From assembly GCF_008831285.2 (NCBI RefSeq), contig NC_045142.1, forward strand, positions 13,891,354 through 13,955,353: 64,000 nucleotides of DNA, in the 5' to 3' direction. The DNA comes from Nymphaea colorata. Lineage: Eukaryota > Streptophyta > Magnoliopsida > Nymphaeales > Nymphaeaceae. Below are positions 37,720-49,296 of this stretch, in pieces. Both the position numbers and the translations under genes were made by a program. How positions within the stretch are numbered: position 1 is the stretch's first letter; each line of letters begins with the position of its first letter. Below the pieces are notes generated by a model, which was not told where the DNA came from, made no database searches, and saw only the letters and a list, made by a program, of their open reading frames with translations.

Positions 37720-39107
37720 CTGACCGTGTTCCCTTCTCTCCCCTTTCTCCTATCCTTCTCCCCCACTTTCCTCCTCTCTGCGAGGACGAAAGTCGGTCGC
37801 TCTTCCTCTTTCTTGTCGACAACGAAGGGTCAGCTGCTATTTGTAAGCAACAAGAAGGAATACCATTTGATATTCAAAAATGACAATGATGAGTCCTAAT
37901 CCAATATTACAAGTAATTAAAACGGATGAGACGAGCGAGATTGAATCGGACGTGGAAATGTGAAAAAAAAAAAATCTTTGGCGTGCGCTTCGACATGGTC
38001 GACCCGCTTCTTGGTTTTTCTTTTCCATCGTTTTTCTTTTTCATCGGTTGTGGACTGAAAATGTTTCCTTAGTCGGTTCCTCTGTGGAAAACTGTTGAAA
38101 GGTTTCCTTTGTAATAAAATGTTCCCATAGGCAGTATTTTTGTTGATTTCTCTTTTAAGGTTTGCTTAGGAAAGGGTTTGAAAAAGTCATTAGCTTTTAA
38201 CTTTTCTATCATTGGTTTTTTTTTTTTTACATTGTCAGTGTTTTCTGATTCATGCAGCTGATGTCGAAGTTTAAAGCCCAACTCATCAGTGTTCTTGTGG
38301 ATGTACAGTGGTTTTGGAAAAGCCGATTCATGTTGCACGAGAGTTTGATCTTGTACTTCAAAATCAAGTTTTTATTGTAGGTTGTGATTGTCAAATGTCT
38401 TGTTTTACCTAATCATAAATCATGATACATTTTGGATGTACGTGAAGTTCATCCAACTCTTTGTAGGCACTGGGGGCCAAATTAGAGCTCTATAGATGAG
38501 GTTGTTGTCAAGCTTGAATGTTCCAATGAATGGACCAACATGTCCCTACTTAGCAATGGCTTGTCTATGGCCATGCTTTTGGTCTCCCTAGAGTATTATG
38601 CATGCATTCTTTCTAGTTGGCATGTGCTGTTGCATTTAAGTTTCAGTTGTGCTATATTATTTATTAATTATATATATTCTAGGTTGGAACACATTCTTGA
38701 GGTTCTTGTAGTTGCTGCAATAGAAGACCGTCTGCATGTGATTCTCTTTTTCCTTCTCTGGGGGGTATTGTTTTGTGCGAGAGCTTTCCTTCTGGTTTGA
38801 CTTAAGTAGATTGTCTTCATTTTCTTTTGGATGTCATTGCAGGAAGGTGTTCCTGAAACAATCGATCTACTTCGAAGGCTGGAATCAACTTTTCGATGCT
38901 ATTGGTGATAAACAAAATACAGCCATTCAGATAGCTCTCTTGCAACCTAATGTCTCCTGGTTAGTCATGCTTCATTCTTCTTTTCTCACGAGCCCAAGTC
39001 ACTTTGTCTCATCAGTGCAAATTGTCACAAAGAGCGAGCTGAAATGTTTTCTCTTTTTGGTATTTGACAACTTTCATAAAGAAAATTAATAATCTTTTAC
39101 TATATAA
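37720..39107. other. Upstream flank of the FHA/AAA copy and unassigned sequence
   Basis: The first 150 bp would hold the promoter of the FHA/AAA gene on the minus strand; I see no clear TATA box. Further right, 38775-39089 is open on the plus strand and looks exon-like after a CAG acceptor near 38843 (KQSIYFEGWNQLFDAIGDKQ), but the family is not recognised. Confidence 0.4.
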
Positions 39108-40019
39108 GATCATAAACTTTCTTCTGTGCAAGCTATGTGGATGTGATCAGAATGTGGTCTTAGTTCTCTTTTCTTCCTTCATGCAAGATCTTCAGTATGT
39201 GGATGAAGGGAAACGCCCTTGAACTTATTTTGTGCTGCTGTTGGTGGAGACTCAGGCATGCACAGATGGTGTATGCATACGTGAGAAAGCTAATAGGAAG
39301 ACTGCTACCATCCAGATCTAACAGTATGGTTCCTTTTGATAAACTTGCTGATGTTGTTTCTGTTGGACCTGGTCCTGCTTATTTCTTGCGCTTTCTATTA
39401 CAAACTACTTAGTCATGCATAAGCTATCAAATGGTAGTAGAACTTATGTCAGTTAGATCATGCAAGCCAAAAGGACAGTTTCTGTTAATAAATGGGATGA
39501 CAAAAGATGAAGTTACAAGGAGCTTAGAAAGGGTGTTGCTTGCAATGCGAATAAGCACCTCAGAGCCTATGGTGCAAACTTTGTCACACGGCTTTTTTTA
39601 AACTTTAGTTGAGCTGCATGTAGGCCATACAGCCAATTGTGCCTCATAAAATAAGCTATCGTTTTATGTCTGCTTTCTTTTGCTGCAGGTTTTGAGGAAT
39701 GCTTTCAAAAAGATGCACATCTGTGTTCATCAGAAGTACGGTTATTCGTACGAATGGAATGAGTAGTATATACCATGTTGCATGGATACTTATGTTACAT
39801 TGGTATGGATACGAGTGCCCGGTGTGGGTGTGATTGTTCAATTGAGTGTTTATTTCTGTTTTTTGACGTGGTAATATCATTTTTTTTACTGGAGAACATT
39901 GAACTTTTATATGTAGGATCGTTTTTGAAGTAGACTAGGAATTGTAGTTGTTGTCCTGTGTTTCTGGTAGAATTTTGACCAAATTAAAAATCGTTTTTAA
40001 ATATAAAAATGACCTTCAA
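39108..40019. repeat. Segmental duplication, copy 1 (copy 2 at 57977-58899)
   Basis: About 910 bp match 57977-58899 from CATGTGGATGTGATCAGAA-like sequence to AAATCGTTTTTAAATATAAA, with roughly 5% differences by eye and several 1-3-base indels. Both copies retain intron-like acceptors (TTTTGCTGCAG before GTTTTG), so this is a DNA-level duplication. Open pieces read VLLAMRISTSEP and NAFKKMHI. In copy 2 a block reads LQYVDKGKTPLIL, loosely ankyrin-like. No reliable family assignment. Confidence 0.9.
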
Positions 40020-43000
40020 GTTTGTGCTGAAGTTGCTAAGAACAAGGATCTTTCTTTGTAAAAACACAAGTAGGTTGCGATTGTATGATTGACCTACATC
40101 CAACTTAAGCGGCAAATTAGAGAGGCTCCTAACATGTAATAGTCTAAGTAAGGTGGACATATATCTATGATTTCTTTAGTCGTGTAGCTATGAGGAGATG
40201 GTTGAAATTACAAGCAAGTATGCTGGTAGTCCAGGGTCTTTGGCAAAGAGGCCATTTTTGCTATAATCTACTAGTTTTTTACTGAAAGACAGAAGCTGGT
40301 TTTTGCTGGGTAATGCCGTCATGGCAACAGCTTAGTTTCTGTTTTCATTGTCAACCAATACTTCTTTCAAATTTTCATGATTTCCAAGTGCAATACTATG
40401 TTATGAGGATTTTTTATCAAAGGTTTTTTATGTCTTAATTGGTTATGTTCTTTCTTTACACCTTCCCCTTCCTGAGTTTTTACTAAAACCTGAATTAAGA
40501 GATGCACTTTCATTCTAATTCGAGTGCCTTTTATGTGGTTGTCCAACCATTACATGGTTGGATTTATTGGGTTTCAATTTCATCCGTACTTCAAACATAC
40601 ACTAGATAAAGTTTAAATTGTTTTACAGCCACACAAAATCTTGGGCTAAAAGCATGGACAAAAAAGCACAAAGTCACACACACACATCTGTCTGGAAACA
40701 TTCCTCTTTCATTTTCAAGTCTTATGAGGATGTAGCATGGTTGTAATTGAGATTCTTAATGAGGGTCCTCAAAATCCCTAGGTTTGAGGTGATTTACATC
40801 ATATTTATTTGTAAGCTATCAATTTTGAGAAAATAAGATCCATCATTCAGTTTCTTTGAAGCCACAAAACATGCAAAATTGTTTTTATGACACAGGAATC
40901 CCACTAACCTTCATGCCAACATGATCTGGAAGTTACTACATCAGGTTGTTGTTATCTCATTATCTGTTTTGTAGCTTGTAAGATTTGGGCCTGAATAGGT
41001 ACTGGGATTTCCGTCTGGAGGTTCTTCTGCATACTGCAGCTGGTAAAGTATACTAGTTATGGACTGGAAGGGAAATTGTCCTTACCTGCAACTGGAAAAG
41101 TATACTAGTTATGGACTGAAAGGGAAATTGTCCCTTACCTGCAGCTGCAAGATATTATCTGGTCACCTCTAAATTTGGAATTCATTTTCTTCTTTGTTTT
41201 GTTGTTTGTTTTCACGTTTTTCACGTGAAAGGTTTGGATAACAAGGAACTCTACAAGGACTAGACTACTTAGTGGACCTGCCTGTGGGGAGTAAGCCTCG
41301 ATGAGTCTGGACCACCGTGCTTATGAGAATGCAGAAGATTTCAGGGGCACAAAGTATCGTTGGGACTTGAACTTTAGGCTTTTTTTTTTACCTCACACCT
41401 TTCTTAACTCCTTACTTTCTGCTAGTTTTGAACACGTTGTTCGTATTGGATATCAATCTGCAGAAGGTGCATCAAGTCTATCAATTTTATGATGTCTTAT
41501 TCATATTAATACGGTTTGAGATTGGTCAGCAGTAGGTAGAACTGAGATCAGTTGTAAGCAAATTAAGCTTCGGTTTCAGCGTTCATCAGTTTTGCTCCGT
41601 ACAAGTTTTTAGTGGACATAAGCTCAAGGTTACTCTATCCAGATGAAGCAGATGCCCAGTAAAAATTATGAGCATAGATCAACCTTGAACTAGTATATAT
41701 GAGAAACATGATTTTGGGGATCTAAGAACTGATTTTCCGATCTATTTCTCAATAAGATGTGGCCTGCTAGAGGCTACAATGTGTTTCTCTTTCCTCTAAT
41801 TTGTGGTAAGCTTATTCTTGCCAGTAAAAAACTATGCTGTTAAGCTCAACGCTTGTTCGTACATGAGGATCACATGGTTCCCTAGTTAAAACTTAAAACA
41901 AGGCAGAGTAAAGTGGACATTCACTTTTGTCTTAATTATTCCACTATTTACTCCATCGTAACTGATGCAGCATGTACATTTGTGTCGCATGCCAAAACGG
42001 TTGGCTTCCAATATGTCAAAGGACTTCTCAGTTCTGAGGTGGTGGCCACAACAATAAACCTTCAAAGATCTTCTGCAGTTCATCCATCTACGTCGACGAG
42101 TCACCCGCCATGGGTGGATGCCTTGCTTTAGATGACACAGAATCTACGCAGTAGTCCCAAAGCTAGTGATACATATTGAATCTAGTTGCAATGAATGGTT
42201 GTAAGGCTCGATTACTGGTGGTTGGCTGTCTCTCATCTACATGAAGAAATGGCAGCCGGGACGCGCTGAGCTGATTGCTGCCTTATTTTATCAAATTGTT
42301 CATGTGAGGCAGATTCTTGGTGCTGTAAATATACTACTGTAATGGCACTGGATGAAAAATTAAAATGGTTGTTAGGTTATGAGCATCCGAACATGGTTCA
42401 TAAGCTTGAACTTAGGGCACATCTGATCTTTATCAAGGAGTCTCAGATCTCTTGGCTTTGAATTGTGAGTATGAGAGTTGGTATATGGTGGAAGCTCGAT
42501 GTGTGTTTACTTCACAGATCAAGCACGTTAGTTGGTTTGATGTGATAGGAGTCCCTCATTGTCATAGAAGAAAAGGGGAAATGAAAAGGGCATTCATATT
42601 GTTTAGGAGATGAAATGTTGGTAGGAAGAATATTGTTCGAACCCTTTGGTGCGAAATGTTAATGCACGAAATCTGTTGCAGAAAGCCCTGTAACACCCTT
42701 CACCCTTAAAAGTTTAAACATGATATATATATATATATATATTAGACCATTTCTCATGCTTTCCTATATACTTCTCGTGCTATCATCGTGTGAAATCTGT
42801 ATTTTCTAAGTGAAGGTCAGAGAAATAAGAACAATGGTCATGGAAAAGAGGTGAGGCATAGAGAAATTTTAAATTTTTAAGCATAAATTTGCAGCATCGT
42901 TAAATTCATTTAAACAGTTGAAAAAATTCAAAACCCAATTTCTAAAATTCAAACGCTGGTGAAAGATAGTTTACTTTTTATAACATACATTTCCAGGGAT

Positions 43001-43420
43001 TTAAACGGGTTAGTTTCAATAAGTACATTAAAAAATCATCGCTGGATGAATTGGTACTAACAGAAAACCAGGAAAAAAAATCAAAATCCTAGAATCGTAT
43101 CCAGGCTCAATTACATCCTTATTCATGAGATTGTCCAAATAATAACTTGGACTGACAATCATCAGTTATGAGCTTAAATTTTAAAATTCTCTAAGCAGTT
43201 CTTTTGAGTTGGGATCAGGACAATTTAAAATAGTCAATTTTTTAACTTATAATTTGGCAGTGACAACCAATGTTCAAAATCACAGAGATGATGAACGGCA
43301 GTGCCTCATTAAGAAACATTAAGGATGAAGTTTTTTTACGGTGGGCAGGGTTGGTTCTTTTGGCACGAGCTCTCTGGAGGTAGAGGATAATGGTGACCAA
43401 AGTGGCTGGTGGCACCAGGG
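40020..43420. other. Long stretch without a recognisable gene
   Basis: Intergenic or intronic sequence. It contains a 57-59-bp tandem duplication at 41035-41160 (unit containing AAAGTATACTAGTTATGGAC, two copies plus the start of a third) and a (TA)n run at 42724-42741. Short frames at 41301 and 41913 on the plus strand have no recognisable motif. Confidence 0.55.
41035..41160. repeat. 57-59-bp tandem duplication
   Basis: CTGCAGCTGGTAAAGTATAC is repeated as CTGCAACTGGAAAAGTATAC 57 bp later. Both units continue with AGTTATGGACTG and end in CCTTACCTGCA. A third copy of the first ten bases follows at 41151. Confidence 0.9.
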
Positions 43421-43423
43421 TAA

Positions 43424-44045
43424 TTGCAGAACTTGGTCGTGAATAAGTCACACCGAACTAGTTCACAGGGGCCAAATGATTCCGAAATTAGAAACAAGCA
43501 AGAGCTGGATGCTGATGATGGATCAATTGCTACAGGTAACAACAGTGACGATTTGAATTTTGTCAGGGAGTTAGAGAATTTCGTGAAGTTCTCCAAAAAT
43601 CTGACGTCAGATTTGCTGAGAACAGGTCTACCGCATCTCACATCATTGAGGCAGCAGATAGTGAAGAAGAAGAAGAATATGGTGATGATGATAAAGTGTT
43701 GTTTGATTCAGCTACCCTGACTGCTCTGTTGAAGGCTGCGAGCAATGTTAATGCCAGATCCACCTCTCAAAACCCTGCCGGTTTGGGATGATCGCTCATC
43801 AGTTCCGGCATTAGGTCTGTCTGCACCTCGCAGAATTAGTAGTGCGGGTAATTTTGCTTCTTCAGCCACGAGAGAATCAGAAACAGAGAACATGGATGAT
43901 GAAGAGAAGAAGCTTCATGACAAGATAAACATGATCAGGATGAATTTTTTGCGCCTTGTCTACAGATTAGGACAGTCACTCGACGAGTCGGCTGTTGCTC
44001 AGGTTCTTTACAGGTTAGCTCTTGCTGAAGGAACGAGGAACAGTG
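43424..44045 (+). pseudogene. TOC159: TOC159 chloroplast import receptor, A-domain/G-domain junction fragment
   Basis: TOC159 is the GTPase receptor for precursor proteins at the chloroplast outer envelope. Here the end of its acidic A-domain is legible: an acidic run (DSEEEEEYGDDDK, from 43657), then VLFDSATLTALLKAASNV and NPAGLG up to 43790. In another frame follow APRRISSAGN, EEKKLHDKINMIRMNFLRLV (from about 43905) and YRLGQSLDESAVAQVLYRLA to about 44030. These match the conserved segment preceding the GTPase domain. A stop directly after NPAGLG and the frame change show it is broken. An acidic stretch at 43490-43560 (ELDADDGSIATGNNSDD) in a third frame may be an earlier part of the A-domain. 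Homology ends near 44045, before the P-loop. Confidence 0.88.
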
Positions 44046-46340
44046 AAAATAGCTACACAACATCATTCATTCACCTGCACAATAAAACATAAACAAAAAC
44101 TACATCATTTATTATTGAAACTAAATCATGACTCAAATACATTAACATAAAAATGATGCAACAAAATATTTATAAATGTAGTCTTGAATATTTTTCATCA
44201 TCTTGTCATTAAGGTAACATGAAAAACCTGAAATTTAAAATAGACAATAAGATTTGAACATTTTAGATATATACAAACTCAAGAAAGGCCAACATGAAAA
44301 ACCTTTACATAAGATTACATTTATAAAATCATTAGCAATACCTTGAAATTTGAATAGCAGTCCCGCAGAAAGGCCAACAATTAAGAGGAAAAATGGCATC
44401 ACAACATCAACCAGAGTGATACTGAACCAAGGTGAATGGTTTATGGTTAATACATTATGCCTAGAAAGGCTCCTCCAGCATCATCAACCAAATCTTTGTA
44501 TGGAGTTTCTGACATAAAAGCAAGCAAATAATTGATGTCTGAAATACTCATATACGTCCAATTGTCCAAATACTGTAAGCCATAAGGAACAGAAGAAAAT
44601 ATATGACTCCAAATAATCAGATTTTAGGGGGTACTTTTGTTTCATCCAGTTAAAAGTATACCAATTCAACATCACAACACCACCTGAAGTGAAAACTTAA
44701 TCTTTAGAAGAGGAAGACAAAAAAATAGCTACAAATAAATGCAGAATGTTAATCACTGCTAGCCAAAAAACTTTTGTTTTTGATGCAGGACGTCGATCAA
44801 GCATTCTTATATAATTGAGATGAAAAGGCCATGGCTCATGCAATTCAACCCTGTAATAGTATCCAGTCTATGCAACTTCAGTAGTTTCATGCAACAGCTT
44901 TCATATTTTAGCAAGTTAACTCATCGTAGTGACATCAACATCTTATAAGCGTAACAATGAGGCACCTTAAGACAAAGGAGGAGTTATTATATGTCTGTCA
45001 ACATAATTTTTTTACAAAAAAATTCTAAAATTTGTTGAAGCAGTATTAACTATTAAACATGTTAGTGATCCTAAAACCCCTTAATTACTTCCAAATAACT
45101 TAAATCAATAAGAAAATAAATATGACACCTCTTTTTCAGAAAAATGAAACAATAGGTTTCTAAAGATGAACAGACATGGAGACCTAAAGAAATTTATAAA
45201 TTTCCCTCCAAATACTAAGTAGAAAATTTTCAGAAAAAATAAAATAGGGAACTTACTTTTAGCTAATTGTTCACTAAGATGAGAACCCTATACCAATTAC
45301 CTTTCTGCCTTTATGTATTATCTACATTTAATAAAGAAATAGTTTTCCTCCTCAAATATTCATTTGAAAGGTAAAATTTTTTGTGTTTTTTTTAGCAGGC
45401 CAATAAGATATTCCACTAGTTGTTCCTAACTTTTTAATGCTTTAGTGTTTTAAGTAGTTGTCTGCATCTGCCAGTGTATTTTTTGTATTAACAGTTGCAG
45501 TATCAATCACAACTACAAACAAAATTGCAGGATCGATCTCGTCAACTTTGAAACTTACAAGGAGTAAAGCTTATTTTCCAATCAAGCTCTTTTTGCCTCT
45601 ACTTTTAATCACTTTTCTCACATTAAGAACTTCTATTCTCAACATATCATATAGGTAAAGAAATTCATCTTTACCTCCTCAAGCGCATATTACTGAAAAG
45701 CTTCTGAGCAGCAGCTCTTGTAACATCTTAAAACCACACTGCAGAGGAAAAGTGCATTAGCAAAACACAAGCTTTGTTTCTTCCACTTACAGAAAGGAAA
45801 CAAATATGGGAGAAATTCTTAGTAAATAAACAACCTGTGTGTCGAAGAAATTCCAGAGCACTGGGCAGGCCCGGCAGGGCACTGTGTTTCGCCCCTTTCT
45901 CTGCTAGATTGTGGGCCAGGGCACTGGGCAGGGAGGGAGGGGGGGCCCGCAGAGAGGGAGTGAGCAAGAGAGAAAGGGGCGAAACAGTTGTGGGCCAGAG
46001 AGGAGGGGAGGGGAGCCAGTGGGAGAGAGGGGATGGTAGGGTAGGGCAGGGAGGGAATTAGCGAGAGAGAAAGGGGCAAAAGACTTGTGGGTCAGAGAGG
46101 AGGGGAGCAAGCGAAGCGAGAGAGAGGGAAGGGCACTGGGTAGGGCAGAGAGGGAGTGAGCGAGAGAGAAAGGGGTGAAAGAGGGTCGGGCGGGCCCAGA
46201 CGAGCGCGAGAGAGTGTTGTGAAAGCGGGGGCCAAGATGACCCATGGGTCGGGCCAAGAGGGAAAATCTTAATTTTATCAATACAATTTTTTTTTTTGCT
46301 CGGCGCTCATCTGGCCATGGCCCAGGCGCCCCCCCCCCCC
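44046..46340. other. Unrelated sequence replacing the TOC159 GTPase domain
   Basis: About 2.3 kb sits where about 1 kb of GTPase-domain coding sequence should be. The left 1.8 kb is AT-rich and featureless to me. The right part is a GC/GA-rich minisatellite (45880-46225). The right breakpoint is sharp: TOC159 homology resumes at ASSAPPEGPSG near 46357. I found no matching target duplications, so deletion plus filler, or a rearrangement, is as likely as a simple insertion. Confidence 0.7.
45880..46225. repeat. GA-rich minisatellite, ~98-bp period
   Basis: Three imperfect units centred on AGCGAGAGAGAAAGGGGC-like sequence begin near 45963, 46060 and 46159 (spacing 97 and 99), each followed by GTGGGCCAGAGAGGAGGGGA in the complete units. 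Strong purine strand bias. Open frames through it on both strands are products of the low-complexity composition. Confidence 0.85.
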
Positions 46341-46344
46341 CTCC

Positions 46345-47095
46345 CTCCGCCCCTGTGCATCTTCTGCACCACCAGAAGGTCCCAGCGGCTCTCCACTTCC
46401 TTATGAAACATTGGTTTCACATAGGTCGCAAGCCGTTCAGAATTCCATCTGGCAGGCAGCTGGAGATATGCGTCTCATGAATCAGGTGGTGCTTGTTGAG
46501 AACCACCCATCATGCAGACGGAATCAATGCGGCCACCAGGTGCTGCCCAATGGGCAGAGTTGGCAGCCTCTGTTGCTCCTGTTATGCTACTCTTCTAAGA
46601 TATTAACAGAAGTAAATTCTCTACTGAGACCGCAAGATCCTGCCATCACAAAACTCTTGTTCCGTGGTCATCGTTATTGTTCAGTACCGGTTCCATTTCT
46701 GCTGTCCTCATTGTTGCAGTCAAGATCCCATCCTAGTCTTGCCTCTGCAGATCATGAGGAAGCGTACTTTGAGATGGAGGAAGAGTTGCCTAAAGCTGAT
46801 ACTGACGAAGAAGAATATGATCAGCTTCCACCATTCAAACCTTTGGGAAAATCTCAGATAGCTAAGCTGAGCAAGGAACAAAGGAAGGCCTATTTCCAGG
46901 AGTATGACTATCGAGTGAAACTGTTCCAGATTACTCAATTGAAGGAGGAATTGAGCCAGAGGAGAGAAGCCGAGAAGCTCTCTGGTTCGTGCCCAAGAAG
47001 TAGATCAGATGAATCTGATCCCGAGAATGGGGACCACCAGAAGCTACTTCCCGACATGCTATTGCCATCTACATTTGATGGGGATAAGCTACTTA
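46345..47095 (+). pseudogene. TOC159: TOC159 fragment 2: end of G-domain and start of M-domain
   Basis: A single open frame starts close to SSAPPEGPSGSPLPYETLVS and runs through QAAGDMRLMNQVVLVENHPS, VLPNGQSWQPLLLLLCYSSK, LPPFKPLGKSQIAKLSKEQR and a charged stretch with RVKLFQITQLKEELSQRREA, ending about SPFD-type sequence LPSTFDGD near 47085. In intact TOC159 this is the last part of the GTPase domain plus the first part of the membrane-anchoring M-domain. Normal genes continue for about 300 more residues. Here homology stops and the frame ends in the TATA/TGTG-rich repeat at 47105-47165. The frame is open for about 245 codons, so decay is mild and the copy is probably young, but with no G-domain core and no M-domain it cannot function. 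Confidence 0.92.
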
Positions 47096-47480
47096 TGCTA
47101 ACAAAATTATATATTTGCATGTACTTGATTGTTTATATATGTATATGTGTGTATGTATGTATATAGTTATCTGGTTCTGTTAGTGGGATTTTACTTCCAT
47201 CGTACCCAAAAAAAAAGTCCACCTTATATAACATGCATTTAAACACCCCCTAGTTTATATGTGGCGTAGGTTCCTATTGGAACGCCAAATCCAAAACACA
47301 AACTGATTTTCTTTGTTCATTTACAATTGATTGCATGGAAAAGCTAGTTTGGGTTTCACAAATTGAGTTTCTTTGACCAAAATAAAACAGTACACCATGG
47401 GTTGAAACGTATATACATGTGCATCATAACATATTTAAAACAATTTCATTTGCACAAATTTTGCAAGAATAACTATATAT

Positions 47481-47596
47481 ATATATATATGTTCTTGATA
47501 TGATATAAGTCATTCCTTTCGTTTCTATATATATATATATATATATATATAGAAACGAAAGGAATGACTTATATCGTATCAAGAACATATATACAT
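47481..47596. repeat. 116-bp near-perfect palindrome with (TA)n centre
   Basis: Symmetric about 47538.5. The left arm GTTCTTGATATGATATAAGT (from 47491) and its continuation CATTCCTTTCGTTTC are mirrored by GAAACGAAAGGAATG and ACTTATATCGTATCAAGAAC (to 47586). There is one mismatch (ATATGATAT against ATATCGTAT). The centre (47526-47551) and both outer flanks are alternating TA. It could be a miniature foldback transposon inserted in a TA tract, or a hairpin generated by strand switching. Confidence 0.92.
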
Positions 47597-48000
47597 ATAT
47601 ATACTTATCTTATTTTTTGAGTTGAAAGTTATTTTGGAATCTGAATGATTTTATGCTACACTTTTTAACACCAATGCCTCTACCCATATGAATTAGATTG
47701 AAGAGGCATCAATAACGCACCACTCAACTCGATGCAAAGCACATTTAAGCGTGAGAACATAATTTTTTTTTCAAAATTTTCATCTTTGTCATTGTTTTAC
47801 AGTTTAGCTTGTAGTCACGATGTCACATCTGAGATTATGTTGAAAAAGTGGGTCCAAAAATGAAAAATTTTGTTAACCGAACGTCACCGACTTAAGTGGA
47901 AACCAAGATCGTTGGAGGTATTGGAGGGAAGTGGAAGTTCGTTAACGTCCCCCCTCTCTCTCTCTCGATCGATCGATAGAAGGTTCCGAATCAGAAAGAG

Positions 48001-48420
48001 ATCGATGGAGCACCAGATCTTTCTTTCTCAGCATCATCATTGGTGAGCGTCTTCTCTCTGACTCTCTATTATCTTTTCTCATCTCATAATCGCTAAAACT
48101 TGGCATTCTTGTTTGTACTTTTCATCCACTCGGCCTCAGAAGTTCTGCATCAGGTTTTGCTGATATCGGAGAAGAACGAAGGAACAAAAAGAAAGAGATC
48201 GACGGAGTTCACCAGACCTTTTCGTTCTCAGCGTCGCCATTGGTGAGCGTCCTCTCTCTGACTCTCTGATATCTTTTTTCATCTCATAATCGCTAAAATT
48301 TGGCATTCTCTTTTTTACTTTTCTGCCACTCGCAGTGGAAGTTCTACGTCAGGTCTTGTTGATATCGAAGAAGAACGAAAGAACAAAATGCGACGAGATG
48401 GGCGGAGTTCATCAGCTAAG
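48001..48420. repeat. ~200-bp tandem triplication
   Basis: A unit of 197-200 bp begins near 48001 (ATCGATGGAGCACCAGATC), 48198 (ATCGACGGAGTTCACCAGAC) and, partially, 48398 (ATGGGCGGAGTTCATCAGC). Each full copy continues with TTGGTGAGCGTC, CTCTGACTCTCT, ATCTCATAATCGCTAAAA and GATATCG(G/A)AGAAGAACGAA. It looks like a duplicated first exon plus intron (donor GTGAGCG in both full copies), giving alternative or decayed 5' exons to the coiled-coil fragment downstream. Confidence 0.88.
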
Positions 48421-49296
48421 CATGGAAACGTCAGTCTCTCTCTCATATTTGTCTCATATAACTAAAGCTTAGCATCGTCATGCCTCCTTCAATGTTTCGA
48501 TAGCGTTGATCTGGAAGAGTACTTGGAGGATCAAAGCCGAGCGGTATCAGAGCCAACGAGCGCATCCGGTACACCCCTCCTCTCTCTTGTTTACTCTGTG
48601 TGCATGCATTTCCACTTCATGATGTAATCTAATTGCTGTTAAAATATCTTTCCATGTTGTAACATGGTCATTTTTTAAATGGCAGTTTGATATGTTACAA
48701 GAAGAAAATGAAAATCTCCTTGATAAGGTTCGCTGTCTACTATACAAGAAGAAACTTTCTGCACCCAAATCCATAGTCATGGAGAGATTGGCAGTAGCAG
48801 ATGGAGCAATCAAGGAGATGCACAATGGGGGAGAAACGAAAGTGCTTGTCGACTCTTTGACGATGCCCATCCTTCCAATGAAAAGGAGCAAACAAGGATT
48901 CTCGATACAAAGAACAAGAATTAGGATACCTTGCTGTAGGCAGCAGAATAACTACCGATGATCTAAAAATTGGTGAAAGTAAGAGCCCAGCAGCAGATGA
49001 AGTTGGCCATCTGAGGTATGTCTATTTTCCCTTCCTCATACCTGCTCAGGTTCTATCGCCTTCAACCAGACTGGGACTCCTGAGATGGAATGAGAGAGGG
49101 TTCACAGTGTGCACGACAGTTAAGCATGGTGGACTGGAAGGATGCAGCTGTCAGCTCTCAAAGAGAGCTGCCTTAGAAATCGAGACCAAAGAGGTATTTG
49201 TTGAATATGTTTGACGACAAACTTTATGCACTGTCTGAGGAATTTCAGATATCTCAAGAAAAGAAAAAAGTTTGCAGCAGAAGGATACCTTCCAGG
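48388..49296 (+). pseudogene. Coiled-coil protein gene fragment, exon-like blocks
   Basis: Exon-like pieces: MRRDGRSSSAKHGN (48388-48429, followed by GT), an acidic block VDLEEYLEDQSRAVSEPTSA (about 48508-48567), and after CAG at 48685 the sequence FDMLQEENENLLDKVR. This last motif is shared by several plant coiled-coil families, including SCD2-like trafficking proteins and some kinesins. The family normally continues with a long coiled coil, but here the frame diverges after about 20 residues. Phases of neighbouring exon blocks do not join cleanly, and the region is interrupted at 49297 by a transposable element. I treat it as a decayed gene; the exact family is uncertain. Confidence 0.35.

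Noticed and set aside
45774-46281. Proline/arginine/serine-rich frames on both strands
   Set aside because: Produced by the GA/CT-rich minisatellite; three frames are open at once, typical of low complexity.
48542-48553. Plus-strand CGGTATCAGAGC as a primer-binding site
   Set aside because: It lies within the exon-like block ending RAVSEPTSAS and has no LTR-like sequence before it; most likely chance.
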